From Colletes latitarsis (lineage: Eukaryota > Arthropoda > Insecta > Hymenoptera > Colletidae), in NCBI RefSeq assembly GCF_051014445.1, contig NC_135144.1, forward strand, positions 3,162,001 to 3,226,000: a stretch of 64,000 nt of DNA, written 5' to 3'. The translations under genes were made by a program, and so were the position numbers. This document shows, piece after piece, positions 11,025-25,046 of the stretch. The notes under the pieces are model-generated. The model was not told where the DNA came from and ran no database searches. It saw only the letters and a list, made by a program, of their open reading frames with translations. Position 1 is the first letter of the stretch; every line of letters starts with the position of its first letter.

Positions 11025-12050
11025 AACCAGGCTTAATTGTCTGTTTCAGTGAGGTGTCACATTACTGCGTGTTTCAAACCAGAGAAAACCAAGGATCCGG
11101 CCAACAAGAATGCGGAAAAGGCAAAATCATGAGCCAGATGCGGGCATAACCCACACCTAACCCAGACCTAACCGGTGTTACCGACTAAAATACTGACCGA
11201 ATCCAGGTTTAATTGACTTTTACTGTGTGGTACCACATTACTACGTTATTCAAACCCGGAAATTCCCAGGATCTGACCAACAAGTATGCGAAGAAGGCAA
11301 AATCATGAGCCAGATGCTGGCATAACCGAGACCTAACCCAAACCTAACCGGTGTTATCCTCTAAAATATTGATCGAATCCTGGTTTAGTTGACTGTTACT
11401 GTGTGGTACCACATTACTACGTGATACAAACCCGAAAATTCCCAGGATCTGGCCAACAACTATGCGAAGAAGGCAAAATCATGAGCCAGATGCGGGCATA
11501 ACCCAGACCTAACCCAGACCTAACCGGTGTTACCGACTAAAATATTGGTCGGAACCAGGATTAATTGTCTGTTTCAGTGAAGTGTCACATTACTACGTGT
11601 TTCAAACCAGAGAAAACCATGGATCTGGCCAACAAGAATGCGGAAAAGGCAAAATCATGAGCCAGATGGGGGCACAACCCAGACCTAACCCAGACCTAAC
11701 CTGTGTTATCCTTTAAAATATTGATCGAAACCAGGTTTAATTGTCTGTTTCATTGTGGTACCACATAACAACGTGATTGAAACCAGAGAAAACCAAGGAT
11801 CCGGCCAACAAGAATGCGGAAAAGGCAAAATCATGATTCAGATGCTGGCATAACCCAGACATAACCCAGACCTAACCGGTGTTACCGACTAAAATACTGG
11901 CCGAATCCAGGTTTAATTGTCTGTTACTGTGTGGTACCACATTACTACGTGATACAAACCCGAAAACTCCCAGGATCTGGCCAACAACTATGCGAAGAAG
12001 GCAAAATCATGAGCCAGATGCGGGCATAACCCAGACCTAACCCAGACCTA

Positions 12051-12711
12051 ACCGGTGTTACCGACTAAAATACTGACCTAATCCAGGTTTCATTTTCTGT
12101 TACTGTGTGGTACCACATTACTACGTGATACAAACCCGAAAAAGCCCAGGATCTGGCCAACAACTATGCGAAGAAGCCAAATCATGAGCCAGATGCGGGC
12201 ATAACCCAGACCTAACCCAGACCTAACCAGTGTTATCCTTTAAAATGTGGATCGAAACCAGGTTTAATTGACTGTTTCAATGTGGTACCACATTACTACG
12301 TGATTCAAACCCGAAAAAACCCAGGATCTGGCCAACAAGTTTGCGAAGAAAGCAAAATCATGAGCCAGATGCGGGCATAACCCTGACCTAACCCACACCT
12401 AACCGGTGTTATCCTCTAGAATATTGATCGAAACCAGGTTTAATTGTCTGTTTCATTGTGGTACCACATTACTAAGTGATTGAAACCAGAGAAAACCAAG
12501 GATCCGGCGAACAAGAGTGCGGAAAAGGCAAAATCATGAGCCAGATGCGGGCATAACCCACACCTAACCCAGACCTAACCGGTGTTACCGACTAAAATAC
12601 TGACCGAATCCAGGTTTAATTGTCTGTTACTGTGTGGTACCACATTACTACGTGATACAAACCCGAAAACTCCCAGGATCTGGCCAACAACTATGCGAAG
12701 AAGGCAAAATC
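12051..12711 (+). repeat. Junction monomers between block B copy 1 and block A copy 2
   Basis: These satellite monomers fall between two duplicated blocks. They begin with the CTGACCTAATCC type at about 12,060 and include the rare dimer with CCTCTAGAATATTG and TACTAAGTGATTG (about 12,370-12,540) that is otherwise seen only at 1,450-1,640. The GGCGAACAAGAGTGCGG tail here also matches the very first bases of the window. Nothing other than satellite is present. Confidence 0.7.
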
Positions 12712-15119
12712 ATGAGCCAGATGCTGGCATAACCCAGACCTAACCCAGACCTAACCGGTGTTACCGACTAAAATCCTGGCCGAATCCAGGTTTAATTGTC
12801 TGTTACTGTGTGGTACCACATTACTACGTGATACAAACCCGAAAACTCCCAGGATCTGGCCAACAACTATGCGAAGAAGGCAAAATCATGAGCCAGATGC
12901 GGGCATAACCCAGACCTAACCCAGACCTAACCGGTGTTATCCTCTAAAATATTGATCGAAACCAAGTTTAATCGACTGTTTTAGTGTGGTACAACATTAG
13001 TACGTGATACAAACCCGAAAATTCCCAGGATCTGGCCAACAACTATGCGAAGAAGGCAAAATCATGAGCCAAATGCGGGCATAACCCAGACCTAACCCAG
13101 TCCTAACCGGTGTTACCGACTAAAATATTGGTCGGAACCAGGTTTAATTGTCTGTTTCATTGTGGTACCACATAACTACGTGATTGAAACCAGAGAAAAC
13201 CAAGGATCCGGCCAACAAGAACGCGGAAAAGGCAAAATCATGAGTCAGATGCTGGCATAACCCAGACCTAACCCAGACCTAACCGGTGTTACCGACTAAA
13301 ATACAGACCGAATCCAGGTTTAATTGTCTGTTACTGTGTGGTACCACATTACTACGTTATTCAAACCCGGAAATTCCCAGGATCTGACCAACAAGTATGC
13401 GAAGAAGGCAAAATCATGAGCCAGATGTGGGCATAACCCAGTCCTAACCCAGACCTAACCGGTTTTATCCTCTAAAATGTGGATCGAAACCAGGTTTAAT
13501 TGACAGTTTCAATGTGGTACCACATTACTACGTGATTCAAACCCTAAAAAACCCAGGATCTGGCCAACAAGTATGCGAAGAAGGCAAAATCAAGAGCCAG
13601 ATGCGGGCATAACCCAGACCTAACCCAGACCTAACCGGTGTTATCCTCTAAAATATTGACCGAAACCAAGTTTAATGGACTGTTCCAGTGTGGCTCCACA
13701 TTACTACGTGATTCAAACCAGAGAAAACCAAGGATCTGGCCAACAAGAATGCGAAGAAGGCTAAATCATGAGCCAGATGCGGGCATAACCCAGACCTTAC
13801 CCAGACTTAACCGGTTTCATCCTCTAAAATGTGGATCGAAACCAGGATTAATTGACTGTTTCAATGTGGTACCACATTACTACGTGATTCAAATCCAAAA
13901 AAACCCAGGATATGGCCAACAACTATGCGAAGAAGGCAAAATCATGAGCCAGATGAGGGCATAACCCAGACCTTACCCAGACCTAACCGGTTTTTATCCT
14001 CTAAAATATTGATCGAAACCAGGTTTAGTTGTCTGTTCCAGTGTGGCTCCACATTACTACGTGATTCAAACCAGAGAAAACCAAGGATCTGTCCAACAAG
14101 TGTTCGAAGAAGGCAAAATCATGAGCCAGATGCGGGCATAACCCAGACCTTACCCAGACCTAACCGGTTTTTATCCTCTAAAATATTGATCGAATCCAGG
14201 TTTAATTGACTGTTACTGTGTGGTACCACATTACTACGTGATACACACCCGAAAATTCCCAGGATCTGGCCAACAATTATGCGAAGAAGGCAAAATCATG
14301 AGTCAGATGCGGGCATAACCCAGACCTAGCCCAGACCTAACCAGTGTTATCCTTCAAAATGTGGATCGAAACCAGGTTTAATTGACTGTTTCAATGTGGT
14401 ACCACATTACTACGTGATTCAAACCCTAAAAAACCCAGGATCTGGCCAACAAGTATGCGAAAAAGGCAAAATCAAGAGCCAGATGCGGGCATAACCCAGA
14501 CCTTACCCAGACCTAACCGGTTTTTATCCTCTAAAATATTGATCGAATCCAGGTTTAATTGACTGTTACTGTGTGGTACCACATTACTACGTGATACACA
14601 CCCGAAAATTCCCAGGATCTGGCCAACAACTATGCGAAGAAGGCAAAATCATGAGTCAGATGCGGGCATAACCCAGACCTAGCCCAGACCTAACCAGTGT
14701 TATCCTTCAAAATGTGGATCGAAACCAGGTTTAATTGACTGTTTCAATGTGGTACCACATTACTACGTGATTCAAACCCTAAAAAACCCAGGATCTGGCC
14801 AACAAGTATGCGAAGAAGGCAAAATCAAGAGCTAGATGCGGGCATAACCCAGACCTTACCCAGACTTAACCGGTTTTATCCTCTAAAATGTGGATCGAAA
14901 CCAGGATTAATTGACTGTTTCAATGTGGTACCACATTACTACGTGATTCAAATCCAAAAAAACCCAGGATATGGCCAACAACTATGCGAAGAAGGCAAAA
15001 TCATGAGCCAGATGAGGGCATAACCCAGACCTTACCCAGACCTAACCGGTTTTTATCCTCTAAAATATTGATCGAAACCAGGTTTAGTTGTCTGTTCCAG
15101 TGTGGCTCCACATTACTAC
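12712..15119 (+). repeat. Duplicated block A, copy 2
   Basis: This copy matches 393-3504 without the four extra monomers. The two-monomer local duplication also seen in copy 1 (about 2,530-3,240 there) is present here at about 14,150-14,850, with CCTTACCC, ACACACCCG and GACCTAGCCC in both members. That internal duplication therefore predates the duplication of the block. After about 15,120 this copy continues into the CCAGAGAAAACC tail while copy 1 switches tail type. Confidence 0.85.
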
Positions 15120-18100
15120 GTGATTCAAACCAGAGAAAACCAAGGATCTGTCCAACAAGTGTTCGCAGAAGGCAAAATCATGAGCCAGATGCGGGCATAA
15201 CCCAGACCTTACCCAGACCTAACCGGTTTTTATCCTCTAAAATATTGATCGAATCCAGGTTTAATTGACTGTTACTGTGTGGTACCACATTACTACGTGA
15301 TACACACCCGAAAATTCCCAGGATCTGGCCAACAACTATGCGAAGAAGGCAAAATCATGAGCCAGATGTGGGCATAACCCAGACCTAACCCAGACCTAAC
15401 CGGTTTTATCCTCTAAAATGTGGATCGAAACCAGGATTAATTGACTGTTTCAACGTGGTACCACATTACTACGTGATTCAAACTCTAAGAAACCCAGGAT
15501 CTGGCCAACAAGTACGCGAAGAAGGCAAAATCATTAGCCAGATGCGGGCATAACCCAAACCTAACCCAGACCTAACCGGTGTTACCGACTAAAATACTGA
15601 CCGAATCCACGTTTAATTGACTGCTACTGTGTGGTACCACATTACTACGTGATACAAACCCGAAAATTCCCAGGATCTGGCCAACAACTATGCGAGGAAG
15701 GCAAAATCGTGAGCCAGATGCGGGCATAACCCAGACCTAACCCACACCTAACCGGTGTTATCCTCTAAAATATTGATCGAAACCAGGTTTAATTGTCTGT
15801 TTCATTGTGGTACCACATTACTACGTGATTGAAACCAGAGAAAACCAAGGATCCGGCCAACAAGAATGCGGAAAATGCAAAATCATGAGCCAGATGCGGG
15901 CATAACCCACACTTAACCCAGACCTAACCGGTGTTACCGACTAAAATACTGACCGAATCCAGGTTTAATTGACTTTTACTGTGTGGTACCACATTACTAC
16001 GTTATTCAAACCCGGAAATTCCCAGGATCTGACCAACAAGTATGCGAAGAAGGCAAAATCATGAGCCAGATGCGGGCATAACCGTGACCTAACCCAAACC
16101 TAACCGGTGTTATCCTCTAAAATATTGATCGAATCCAGGTTTAGTTGACTGTTACTGTGTGGTACCACATTACTACGTGATACAAACCCGAAAATTCCCA
16201 GGATCTGGCCAACAACTATGCGAAGAAGGCAAAATCATGAGCCAGATGCGGGCATAACCCAGACCTAACCCAGACCTAACCGGTGTTACCGACTAAAATA
16301 TTGGTCGGAACCAGGTTTAATTGTCCGTTTCAGTGAAGTGTCACATTACTACGTGTTTCAAACCAGAGAAAACCATGGATCTGGCCAACAAGAATGCGTA
16401 ATAGGCAAAATCATGACCCAGATGGGGGCATAACCCAGACCTAACTCAGACCTAACCTGTGTTATCCTTTAAAATATTGATCGAAACCAGGCTTATTTGT
16501 CTGTTTCATTGTGGTACCACATAACTACGTGATTGAAACCAGAGAAAACCAAGGATCCGGCCAACAAGAATGCGGAAAAGGCAAAATCATGAGTCAGATG
16601 CTGGCATAACCCAGACCTAACCCAGACCTAACCGGTGTTACCGACTAAAATACTGGCCGAATCCAGGTTTAATTGTCTGTTACTGTGTGGTACCACATTA
16701 CTACGTGATACAAACCCGAAAACTCGCAGGATCTGGCCAACAACTATGCGAAGAAGGCAAAATCATGAGCCAGATGCGGGCATAACCCAGACCTAACCCA
16801 GACCTAACCGGTGTTACCGACTAAAATACTGACCTAATCCAGGTTTAATTTTCTGTTACTGTGTGGTACCACATTACTACGTGATACAAACCCGAAAAAG
16901 CCCAGGATCTGGCCAACAACTATGCGAAGAAGCCAAATCATGAGCCAGATGCGGGCATAACCCAGACCTAACCCAGACCTAACCAGTGTTATCCTTTAAA
17001 ATGTGGATCGAAACCAGGTTTAATTGACTGTTTCAATGTGGTACCACATTACTACGTGATTCAAACCCGAAAAAACCCAGGATCTGGCCAACAAGTTTGC
17101 GAAGAAAGCAAAGTCATGAGCCAGATGCGGGCATAACCCAGACCTAACCCAGACCTAACCGGTGTTACCGACTAAAATATTGGTCGGAACCAGGTTTAAT
17201 TGTCTGTTTCATTGTGGTACCACATAACTACGTGATTCAAACCAGAGGAAACCAAGGATCCGGCCAACAAAAATGCGGAAAAGGCAAAATCATGCGTCAG
17301 ATCCTGGCATAACCCAGACCTAACCCAGACCTAACCGGTGTTATCCTCTAAAATATTGATCGAAACCAGGTTTAATTGACTGCTTCATTGTGGTATCACA
17401 TTACTACGTGATTGAAACCAGAGAAAACCAAGGATCCGGCCAACAAGAATGCGGAAAAGGAAAAATCATGAGCCAGATGCGGGCATAACCCACACCTAAC
17501 CCAGACCTAACCGGTGTTACCGACTAAAATACTGACCGAATCCAGGTTTAATTGACTTTTACTGTGTGGTACCACATTACTACGTTATTCAAACCCGGAA
17601 ATTCCCAGGATCTGACCAACAAGTATGCGAAGAAGGCAAAATCATGAGCCAGATGCGGGCATAACCGAGACCTAACCCAAACCTAACTGGTGTTATCCTC
17701 TAAAATATTGATCGTATCCAGGTTTAGTTGACTGTTACTGTGTGGTACCACATTACTACGTGATACAAACCCGAAAATTCCCAGGATCTGGCCAACAACT
17801 ATGCGAAGAAGGCAAAATCATGAGCCAGATGCGGGCATAACCCAGACCTAACCCAGACCTAACCGGTGTTACCGACTAAAATATTGGTCGGAACCAGGTT
17901 TAATTGTCTGTTTCAGTGAAGTGTCACATTACTACGTGTTTCAAACCAGAGAAAACCATGGATCTGGCCAACAAGAATGCGTAAAAGGCAAAATCATGAG
18001 CCAGATGGGGGCATAACCCAGACCTAACCCAGACCTAACCTGTGTTATCCTTTAAAATATTGATCGAAACCAGGTTTAATTGTCTGTTTCATTGTGGTAC

Positions 18101-20325
18101 CACATTACTACGTGATTGAAACCAGAGAAAACCAAGGATCCGGCCAACAAGAATGCGAAGAAGGCAAAATCATGAGCCAGATGCGGGCATAACCCAGACC
18201 TAACCCAGACCTAACCGGTGTTATCCTCTAAAATATTGATCGAAACCAAGTTTAATCGACTGTTTCAGTGTGGTACAACATTAGTACGTGATGCAAACCC
18301 GAAAATTCCCAGGATCTGGCCAACAACTATGCGAAGAAGGCAAAATCATGAGCCAGATGTGGGCATAACCCAGACCTAACCCAGACCTAACCGGTGTTAC
18401 CGACTAAAATACTGGCCGAATCAAGGTTTAATTGTCTGTTACTGTGTGGTACCACATTACTACGTGATACAAACCCGAAAACTTCCAGGATCTGACCAAC
18501 AAGTATGCGAAGAAGGCAAAATCATGAGCCAGATGTGGGCATAACCCAGACCTAACCCAGACCTAACCCAGACCTAACCGGTGTTACCGACTAAAATATT
18601 GGTCGGAACCAGGTTTAATTGTCTGTTTCATTGTGGTACCACATAACTACGTGATTGAAACTAGAGGAAACCAAGGATCCGGCCAACAAAAATGCGGAAA
18701 AGGCAAAATCATGCGTCAGATGCTGGCATAACCCAGACCAAACCCAGACCTAACCGGTGTTACCGACTAAAATACTGACCTAATCCAGGTTTAATTTTCT
18801 GTTACTGTGTGGTACCACATTACTACGTGATACAAACCCGAAAAAGCCCAGGATCTGGCCAACAACTATGCGAAGAAGCCAAATCATGAGCCAGATTGGG
18901 GGCATAACCCAGACCTAACCCAGACCTAACCTGTGTTATCCTTTAAAATATTGATCGAAACCAGGTTTAATTAACTGTTTCATTGTGGTACCACATAACT
19001 ACGTGATTGAAACCAGAGAAAACCAAGGATTCGGCCAACAAGAATGCGGAAAAGGCAAAATCATGAGCCAGATGTGGGCATAACCCAGACCTAACCCAGA
19101 CCTAACCGGTGTTATCCTCGAAAATATTGATCGAAACCAAGTTTAATCGACTGTTTCAGTGTGGTACAACATTAGTACGTGATACAAACCAGAAAATTCC
19201 CAGGATCTGGCCAACAACTATGCGAAGAAAGCAAAATCATGAGCCAGATGCGGGCATAAACCAGACCTAACCCAGACCTAACCGGTGTTACCGACTAAAA
19301 TATTGGTCGGAACAAGGTTTAATTGTCTGTTTCATTGTGGTACCACATAACTACGTGATTGAAACCAGAGAAAACCAAGGATCCGGCCAACAAGAATGCG
19401 GAAAATGCAAAATCATGCGTCAGATGCTGGCATAACCCAGACCTAACCCAGACCTAACCGGTGTTACCGACTAAAATACTGACCGAATCCAGGTTTAATT
19501 GTCTGTTACTGTGTGGTACCACATTACTACGTTATTCAAACCCGGAAATTCCCAGGATCTGACCAACAAGTATGCGAAGAAGGCAAAATCATGAGCCAGA
19601 TGTGGGCATAACCCAGACCTAACCCAAACCTAACCGGTGTTATCCTCTAAAATATTGATCGAATCCAGGTTTAGTTGACTGTTACTGTGTGGTACCACAT
19701 TACTACGTGATACAAACCCGAAAATTCCCAGGATCTGGCCAACAACTATGCGAAGAAGGCAAAATCATGAGCCAGATGCGGGCATAACCCAGACCTAACC
19801 CAGACCTAACCGGTGTTACCGACTAAAATATTGGTCGGAACCAGGTTTAATTGTCTGTTTCAGTGAAGTGTCACATTACTACGTGTTTCAAACCAGAGAA
19901 AACCATGGATCTGGCCAACAAGAATGCGTAAAAGGCAAAATCATGAGCCAGATGGGGGCATAACCCAGACCTAACCCAGACCTAACCTGTGTTATCCTTT
20001 AAAATATTGATCGAAACCAAGTTTAATCGACTGTTTCAGTGTGGTACAACATTAGTACGTGATACAAACCCGAAAATTCCCAGGATCTGGCCAACAACTA
20101 TGCGAAGAAGGCAAAATCATGAGCCAGATGCGGGCATAACCCAGACCTAACCCAGACCTAACCAGTGTTATCCTTTAAAATGTGGATCGAAACCAGGTTT
20201 AGTTGACTGTTTCAATGTGGTACCACATTACTACGTGATTCAAACCCGAAAAAACCCAGGATCTGGCCAACAAGTTTGCGAAGAAAGCAAAATCATGAGC
20301 CAGATGCGGGCATAAACCAGACCTA
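15120..20325 (+). repeat. Mixed-monomer satellite interval with a 9-monomer periodicity
   Basis: Only satellite is present. The stretch 15,750-16,500 recurs at 17,333-18,083 with an offset of 1,583 bp (9 monomers less 1 bp), and related monomers recur again near 19,600-20,000. Markers are GAATGCGTAATAGGC at 16,391 and GAATGCGTAAAAGGC at 17,974 and 19,921. The 9-monomer spacing matches the better preserved 1,586-bp units elsewhere but the monomer order is different, so this is a separate higher-order unit. Confidence 0.7.
18542..18574 (+). repeat. 11-bp subrepeat expanded to three units
   Basis: TAACCCAGACC starts at 18542, 18553 and 18564 before the partial TAACCGG at 18575. The usual number is two. 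The marker spacing 17,974 to 19,921 is 1,947 bp, which is 11 monomers plus 11 bp, and this extra unit accounts for the excess. Replication slippage or unequal exchange within the subrepeat explains it simply. Confidence 0.85.
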
Positions 20326-23300
20326 ACCCAGACCTAACCGGTGTTACCGACTAAAATATTGGTCGGAACCAGGTTTAATTGTCTGTTTCATTGTGGTACC
20401 ACATAACTACGTGATTGAAACCAGAGAAAACCAAGGATCCGGCCAACAAGAATGCGGAAAAGGCAAAATCATGCGTCAGATGCTGGCATAACCCAGACCT
20501 AACCCAGACCTAACCGGTGTTACCGACTAAAATACTGACCGAATCCAGGTTTAATTGTCTGTTACTGTGTGGTACCACATTACTACGTTATTCAAACCCG
20601 GAAATTCCCAGGATCTGACCAACAAGTATGCGAAGAAGGCAAAATCATGAGCCAGATGTGGGCATAACCCAGACCTAACCCAGACCTAACCGGTGTTACC
20701 GACTAAAATATTGGTCGGAACCAGGTTTAATTGTCTGTTTCATTGTGGTACCACATAACTACGTGATTGAAACTAGAGGAAACCAAGGATCCGGCCAACA
20801 AAAATGCGGAAAAGGCAAAATCATGCGTCAGATGCTGGCATAACCCAGACCTAACCCAGACCTAACCGGTGTTACCGACTAAAATACTGACCTAATCCAG
20901 GTTTAATTTTCTGTTACTGTGTGGTACCACATTACTACGTGATACAAACCCGGAGAAGCCCAGGATCTGGCCAACAACTATGCGAAGAAGCCAAATCATG
21001 AGCCAGATGGGGGCATAACCCAGACCTAAGCCAGACCTAACCTGTGTTATCCTTTAAAATATTGATCGAAACCAGGTTTAATTTTCTGTTTCATTGTGGT
21101 ACCACATAACTACGTGATTGAAACCAGAGAAAACCAAGGATCCGGCCAACAAGAATGCGGAAAAGGCAAAATCATGAGCCAGATGTGGGCATAACCCAGA
21201 CCTAACCCAGACCTAACCGGTGTTATCCTCGAAAATATTGATCGAAACCAAGTTTAATCGACTGTTTCAGTGTGGTACAACATTAGTACGTGATACAAAC
21301 CAGAAAATTCCCAGGATCTGGCCAACAACTATGCGAAGAAGGCAAAATCATGAGCCAGATGTGGGCATAGCCCAGACCTAACCCAGACCTGACCAGTGTT
21401 ATCCTTTAAAATGTGGATCGAAACCAGGTTTAATCGACTGTTTCAGTGTGGTACAACATTAGTACGTGATACAAACCCGAAAATTCCCAAGATCTGGCCA
21501 ACAACTATGCGAAGAAGGCAAAATCATGAGCCAGATGCGGGCATAACCCTGACCTAACCCAGGCCTAATCAGTGTTATCCTTTAAAATGTGGATCGAAAC
21601 CAGGTTTAATTGACTGTTTCAATGTGGTACCACATTACCACGTGATTCAAACCCTGAAAAACCCAGGATCTGGCCAACAAGTATGCGAAGAAGGCAAAAT
21701 CATGAGCCAGATGCGGGCATAACCCATACCTAACCCAGACTTAACCGGTGTTATCCTCTAAAATATTGATCGAAACCAAGTTTAGTGGACTGTTCCAGTG
21801 TGGCTCCACATTACTACGTGATTCAAACCCGGAAATTCCCAGGATCTGACCAACAAGTATGCGAAGAAGGCAAAATCATGAGCCAGATGTGGGCATAACC
21901 CAGACCTAACCCAGACCTGACCAGTGTTATCCTTTAAAATGTGGATCGAAACCAGGTTTAATCGACTGTTTCAGTGTGGTACAACATTAGTACGTGATAC
22001 AAACCCGAAAATTCCCAAGATCTGGCCAACAACTATGCGAAGAAGGCAAAATCATGAGCCAGATGCGGGCATAACCCTGACCTAACCCAGGCCTAATCAG
22101 TGTTATCCTTTAAAATGTGGACCGAATCCAGGTTTAGTTGTCTGTTACTGTGTGGTACCACATTACTACGTTATTCAAACCCGGAAATTCCCAGGATCTG
22201 ACCAACAAGTATGCGAAGAAGGCAAAATCATGAGCCAGATGTGGGCATAACCCAGACCTAACCCAGACCTAACCGGTGTTATCCTCTAAAATATTGATCG
22301 AAACCAAGTTTAATCGACTGTTTCAGTGTGGGACAACATTAGTACGTGATACGAACCCGAAAATTCCCAGGATCTGGCCAACAACTATGCGAAGAAGGCA
22401 AAATCATGAGCCAGATGCGGGCATGACCCAGACCTAACCCAGACCTAACCAGTGTTATCCTTTAAAATGTGGATCGAAACCAGGTTTAATTGACTGTTTC
22501 AATGTGGTACCACATTACTACGTGATTCAAACCCGAAAAAAACCAGGATCTGGCCAACAAGTTTGCGAAGAAAGCAAAATCATGAGCCAGATGCGGGCAT
22601 AAACCAGACCTAACCCAGACCTAACCGGTGTTACCGACTAAAATATTGGTCGGAACCAGGTTTAATTGTCTGTTTCATTGTGGTACCACATAACTACGTG
22701 ATTGAAACCAGAGAAAACCAAGGATCCGGCCAACAAGAATGCGGAAAAGGCAAAATCATGCGTCAGATGCTGGCATAACCCAGACCTAACCCAGACCTAA
22801 CCGGTGTTACCGACTAAAATACTGACCGAATCCAGGTTTAATTGTCTGTTACTGTGTGGTACCACATTACTACGTTATTCAAACCCGGAAATTCCCAGGA
22901 TCTGACCAACAAGTATGCGAAGAAGGCAAGATCATGCGGGCATAACCCAGACCTAACCCAGACCTAACCGGTGTTATCCTCTAAAATATTGACCGAATCC
23001 AGGTTTAATTGACTGTTACTGTGTGGTACCACATTACTACGTGATTGAAACCAGAGAAAACCAAGGATCCGGCCAACAAGAGTGCGGAAAAGGCAAAATC
23101 ATGAGCCAGATGCGGGCATAACCCACACCTAACCCAGACCTAACCGGTGTTACCGACTAAAATACTGACCGAATCCAGGTTTAATTGTCTGTTACTGTGT
23201 GGTACCACATTACTACGTGATACGAACCCGAAAATTCCCAGGATCTGGCCAACAACTATGCGAAGAAGGCAAAATCATGAGCCAGATGCGGGCATAACCC

Positions 23301-25046
23301 AGACCTAACCCAGACCTAACCGGTGTTACCGACTAAAATATCGGTCGGAACCAGGTTTAATTGTCTGTTTCAGTGAGGTGTCACATTACTACGTGTTTCA
23401 AAACAGAGAAAACCAAGGATCCGGCCAACAAGAATGCGGAAAAGGCAAAATCGTGCGTCAGATGCTGGCATAACCCAGACCTAACCCAGACCTAACCGGT
23501 GTTACCGACTAAAATACTGACCGAATCCAGGTTTAATTGTCTGTTACTGTGTGGTACCACATTACTACGTGATACAAACCCGAAAACTCCCAGGATCTGG
23601 CCAACAACTATGCGAAGAAGGCAAAATCATGAGACAGATGCGGGCATAACCCAGACCTAACCCAGTCCTAACCGGTGTTACCGACTAAAATATTGGTCGG
23701 AACCAGGTTTAATTGTCTGTTTCATTGTGGTACCACATAACTACGTGATTGAAACTAGAGAAAACCAAGGATCCGGCCAACAAGAATGCGGAAAAGGCAA
23801 AATCATGAGTCAGATGCTGGCATAACCCAGACCTAACCCAGACCTAACCGGTGTTACCAACTAAAATACTGGCCGAATCCAGGTTTAATTGTCTGTTACT
23901 GTGTGGTACCACATTACTACGTGATACAAACCCGAAAACTCCCAGGATCTGGCCAACAACTATGCGAAGAAGGCAAAATCATGAGCCAGATGCGGGCATA
24001 ACCCAGACCTAACCCAGACCTAACCGGTGTTATCCTTTAAAATATTGATCGAAACCAAGTTTAATCGACTGTTTTAGTGTGGTACAACATTAGTACGTGA
24101 TACAAACCCGAAAATTCCCAGGATCTGGCCAACAACTATGCGAAGAAGGCAAAATCATGAGACAGATGCGGGCATAACCCAGACCTAACCCAGTCCTAAC
24201 CGGTGTTACCGACTAAAATATTGGTCGGAACCAGGTTTAATTGTCTGTTTCATTGTGGTACCACATAACTACGTGATTGAAACCAGAGAAAACCAAGGAT
24301 CCGGCCAACAAGAATGCGGAAAAGGCAAAATCGTGCGTCAGATGCTGGCATAACCCAGACCTAACCCAGACCTAACCGGTGTTACCGACTAAAATACTGA
24401 CCGAATCCAGGTTTAATTGTCTGTTACTGTGTGGTACCACATTACTACGTTATTCAAACCCGGAAATTCCCAGGATCTGACCAACAAGTATGCGAAGAAG
24501 GCAAAATCATGAGCCAGATGTGGGCATAACCCAGACCTAACCTAGACCTAACCGGTTTTATCCTCTAAAATATTGATCGAAACCAAGTTTAATCGACTCT
24601 TTCAGAGTGGTACCGCATTACTACGTGATTCAAATCCAAAAAAACCCAGGATCTGGCCAGCAACTATGCGAGGAAGGCAAAATCATGAGCCAGATCCGGG
24701 CCTAGCCCAGACCTAACCCAGACCTAACCTGTGTTATCCTTTAAAATGTGGATCGAAACCAGGTTTAATTGACTGTTTCAATGTGGTACCACATTACTAC
24801 CTGATTCAAACCCTAAAAAACCCAGGATCTGGCCAACAAGTATGCGAAGAAGGCAAAATCAAGAGCCAGATGCGGGCATAACCCAGACCTAACCCAGACC
24901 TAACCGGTGTTATCCTCTAAAATATTGACCGAAACCAAGTTTAATGGACTGTTCCAGTGTGGCTCCACATTACTACGTGATTCAAACCAGAGAAAACCAA
25001 GGATCTGGCCAACAAGAATGCGAAGAAGTCTAAATCATGAGCCAGA
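20326..25046 (+). repeat. Duplicated block B, copy 2 (partial)
   Basis: 20326-21829 matches 3596-5099 at an offset of 16,730. 22121-23419 matches 5921-7219 at an offset of 16,200. 23742-25046 matches 7366-8670 at an offset of 16,376. The first step (530 bp) is a loss of three monomers here; the second (176 bp) is a gain of one monomer. The filler 21,830-22,120 re-uses neighbouring monomers (CCTGACCAGTG and CCCAAGATCTGG appear a second time), which indicates local unequal exchange at the junction. Confidence 0.8.
22931..22940 (+). repeat. 9-bp deletion in monomer head, site 2
   Basis: The same nine bases are missing as at 6,731, with ATCATGCGGG preceded by GGCAAG here and GGCAAA there. It lies 16,200 bp from site 1, which is the local offset of block B copy 2, and confirms that the two are related by descent. 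Confidence 0.8.

Larger units (their letters stand above)
3596..12050 (+). repeat. Duplicated block B, copy 1 (most complete)
   Basis: This 8.5-kb stretch is the longest duplicated unit. It is matched almost throughout by 26473-34228 and over its first part by 20326-25046. Markers include GAAACTAGAGGAAACC (about 4,030), CCCGGAGAAGCCC (about 4,210), GGCATAGCCC (about 4,635), GAATGCAAAATC (about 5,312), GTGGGACAAC (about 6,127), the 9-bp head deletion (6,734), GAAGTCTAAATC (about 8,647), CATAACAACG (11,764) and AGACATAACCC (about 11,857). It contains two tandem 9-monomer units. Confidence 0.85.
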